Source: Doryteuthis pealeii
Taxonomy: Eukaryota > Mollusca > Cephalopoda > Myopsida > Loliginidae
Reading direction: 5' to 3'
Assembly (NCBI GenBank): GCA_023376005.1
Contig: CM042157.1
Span: forward strand, 87,344,072 to 87,408,071
DNA length: 64,000 bases
This document shows positions 62,682 to 64,000 of this stretch, piece by piece. How positions within the stretch are numbered: position 1 is the stretch's first letter; each line of letters begins with the position of its first letter. Below the pieces are notes generated by a model. It ran no database searches, had not been told where the DNA came from, and saw only the letters and a program-made list of their open reading frames with translations. The position numbers and the translations under genes are program-made.

Positions 62682-63055
62682 GCTGAGGAGTAAAATTCCC
62701 CCAATGGGGGCCACCTATTGGCTGTGGATGGCGACTCATGATGCGTAAGGACAGAATCCTGGTGGCTGAGGAGTAAAATTCCCCCAATGGAGGCCACCTA
62801 TTGGCTGTGGATGGCGACTCAGGATGCGTAAGGACAGAATCCTGGTGGCTGAGGAGTAAAATTCCCCCAATGGAGGCCACCTATTGGCTGTGGATGGCGA
62901 CTCGTGATGCGTAAGGACAGAATCCTGGTGGCTGAGCAGTCCATGGCATGCAACACTCCGCTTTGTTCATTAGTTGAACTAGACGGGCGGTCGAGAGACC
63001 CCCTCCAATCAATCGTCTGGACACGCCAAGTCCTACTACCTATAAATAAATTCTG
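62682..63055 (+). mobile_element. 5S composite element with an internal 83-bp triplication
   Basis: Units start at 62682, 62765 and 62848: gctgaggagtaaaattcccc, then ggccacctattggctgtgga, tggcgactc and aggacagaatcctggtg. From 62931 the normal family order resumes (gctgagcagtccatggcatg; gacgggcggtcgagagaccc; ccaagtcctactacctat). The 84-codon minus frames are repeat products. Confidence 0.8.
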
Positions 63056-64000
63056 TTGAATATTTCCGTATTATTTCAGTAGTTCTGTTATGTTTTTACA
63101 TACAGATAAAATACGGAACACTGAATGAAAAATGCAAGACGAGGTTGTTTGAAACTTAACAAGGTTTTATTTAACACAGGGTAGTGAATGCTTCTACCCT
63201 AAAAGTGACTTAACTAACTCGACCGTGCTGTGCGCGTGCGTCCTGACAATTCGAATTGTTCATTAAGCAATTTATTTCAACAAACGAGATTAGCATAAAA
63301 CTCGACAATTGGTAAGTATTTTCTGGAAAATACAATTTCCTTCCGCGATTTCCTTCTTCGGAAAAAAATCTTATTCCTCAACTTCTATACTGCAGACGAT
63401 TGTTTTTAAACTCAAAGCAACAAATAAATAAAGAAAGAAAGAAAGAAAAAAGAAAAAAAGAAAAAAGAAAGAAAGAAAAATAAATAGATGAAATAAAAAA
63501 TAAATTTAAAAAAATTAATATCAAACTCCAGATAATTTTAATTTCTTTCCGGGGGAGTAAAACAAACAAACAAAAAACAGATTTTTATTTCTTATTTATT
63601 GAAATTTCACTATCTCGGAATTTGTTTCACTCTCAAAATTAACTCTTTCTTTTTAAAAATCTTTTCAGTCCCCTTCTTTGTCAGTACCCCCCCCCTCCCC
63701 CACCATTGCCTCAAATCTACAGTCTGTGAAAAATTGAATTGCTAACGATAAAAAAATAACCACCAACCCATAGGCGAGTTGCATCATAAACACAATCTCT
63801 CAATAATTTGTTCATAATTTAGAAATGAATAATAATCAGTATTTAACTTGAGGTAAAAAAACAACAATCGTATGATACATTCGAATGGTAGTGAAACTTG
63901 CTTAATATAAGAATCACAAATGATAAAACTCGCATGTTTGATATGTTACATAATTATTATATACCTAATATTTATGTGCAATAGTGTAGAAATCAAGATG
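63056..64000. other. unassigned AT-rich DNA with a GAAA microsatellite
   Basis: GAAA/AAAG runs at about 63430-63480 and a C-run near 63689-63703. No family or coding region recognised. Confidence 0.45.

Overview
This is a repeat-dense, AT-rich eukaryotic window with no host protein-coding gene, genuine tRNA gene or genuine rRNA gene that I can support. The organism looks like a mollusc, most likely a cephalopod such as an octopus. That is inference, from long CA/TA microsatellites, tRNA-headed SINEs, LINE 3' ends carrying a restriction-like endonuclease, non-autonomous Helitrons and fold-back units. No lineage-specific gene was found to prove it.

Layout. 0-8 kb: two LINE fragments around a 100-N gap, long tandem arrays (CTAT, 24 bp), unassigned AT-rich DNA. 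7.7-16.5 kb: three Helitrons, several long hairpins, a solo LTR, a LINE 3' end with zinc fingers, and SINEs including one derived from 5S rRNA. 17-24.5 kb: an 88-bp tandem array, 5S-related composite elements, a second solo LTR with its target duplication, tRNA-headed SINEs and MITEs. 25-36 kb: microsatellites, hairpins, a tandem SINE tetramer, a Gypsy gag/protease remnant next to an LTR, and LINE endonuclease and reverse transcriptase scraps. 36.5-48 kb: one very large inverted repeat (arms about 5.6 and 5.7 kb, 119-bp spacer). 48-64 kb: more LINE 3' ends, two Helitrons, SINEs, and a 1-kb CTC/ATC array.

The inverted repeat is the dominant structure. Its left arm starts exactly at a 10-N gap. 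Where I compared the arms they differ mainly by single-base insertions and deletions, and the left arm shares the right arm's private substitutions relative to a third, independent copy at 51.3-52.7 kb. That pattern fits an unpolished fold-back read or contig-end artefact better than an old biological palindrome, but a recent real palindrome is not excluded.

The most interesting biology is a recurring motif in otherwise unrelated fold-back units: CTGAWGA, a hairpin whose stem sequence changes from unit to unit, then GAAA. It resembles the hammerhead ribozyme core, which is known from Penelope-like elements. Two units are followed by a conserved peptide. The Helitrons are also well defined, with TC and CTAG ends, a terminal hairpin, and one insertion whose empty site can be read from the tandem repeat it interrupts.

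The parts form no pathway. They record successive transposon insertions, nested insertions, and tandem expansion of element pieces. Family names used here (SINE-A, SINE-B, SINE-C, SINE-H, SINE-I, J, L, LTR-1, LTR-2, 5S composite) are my own labels for sequences recurring within this window.
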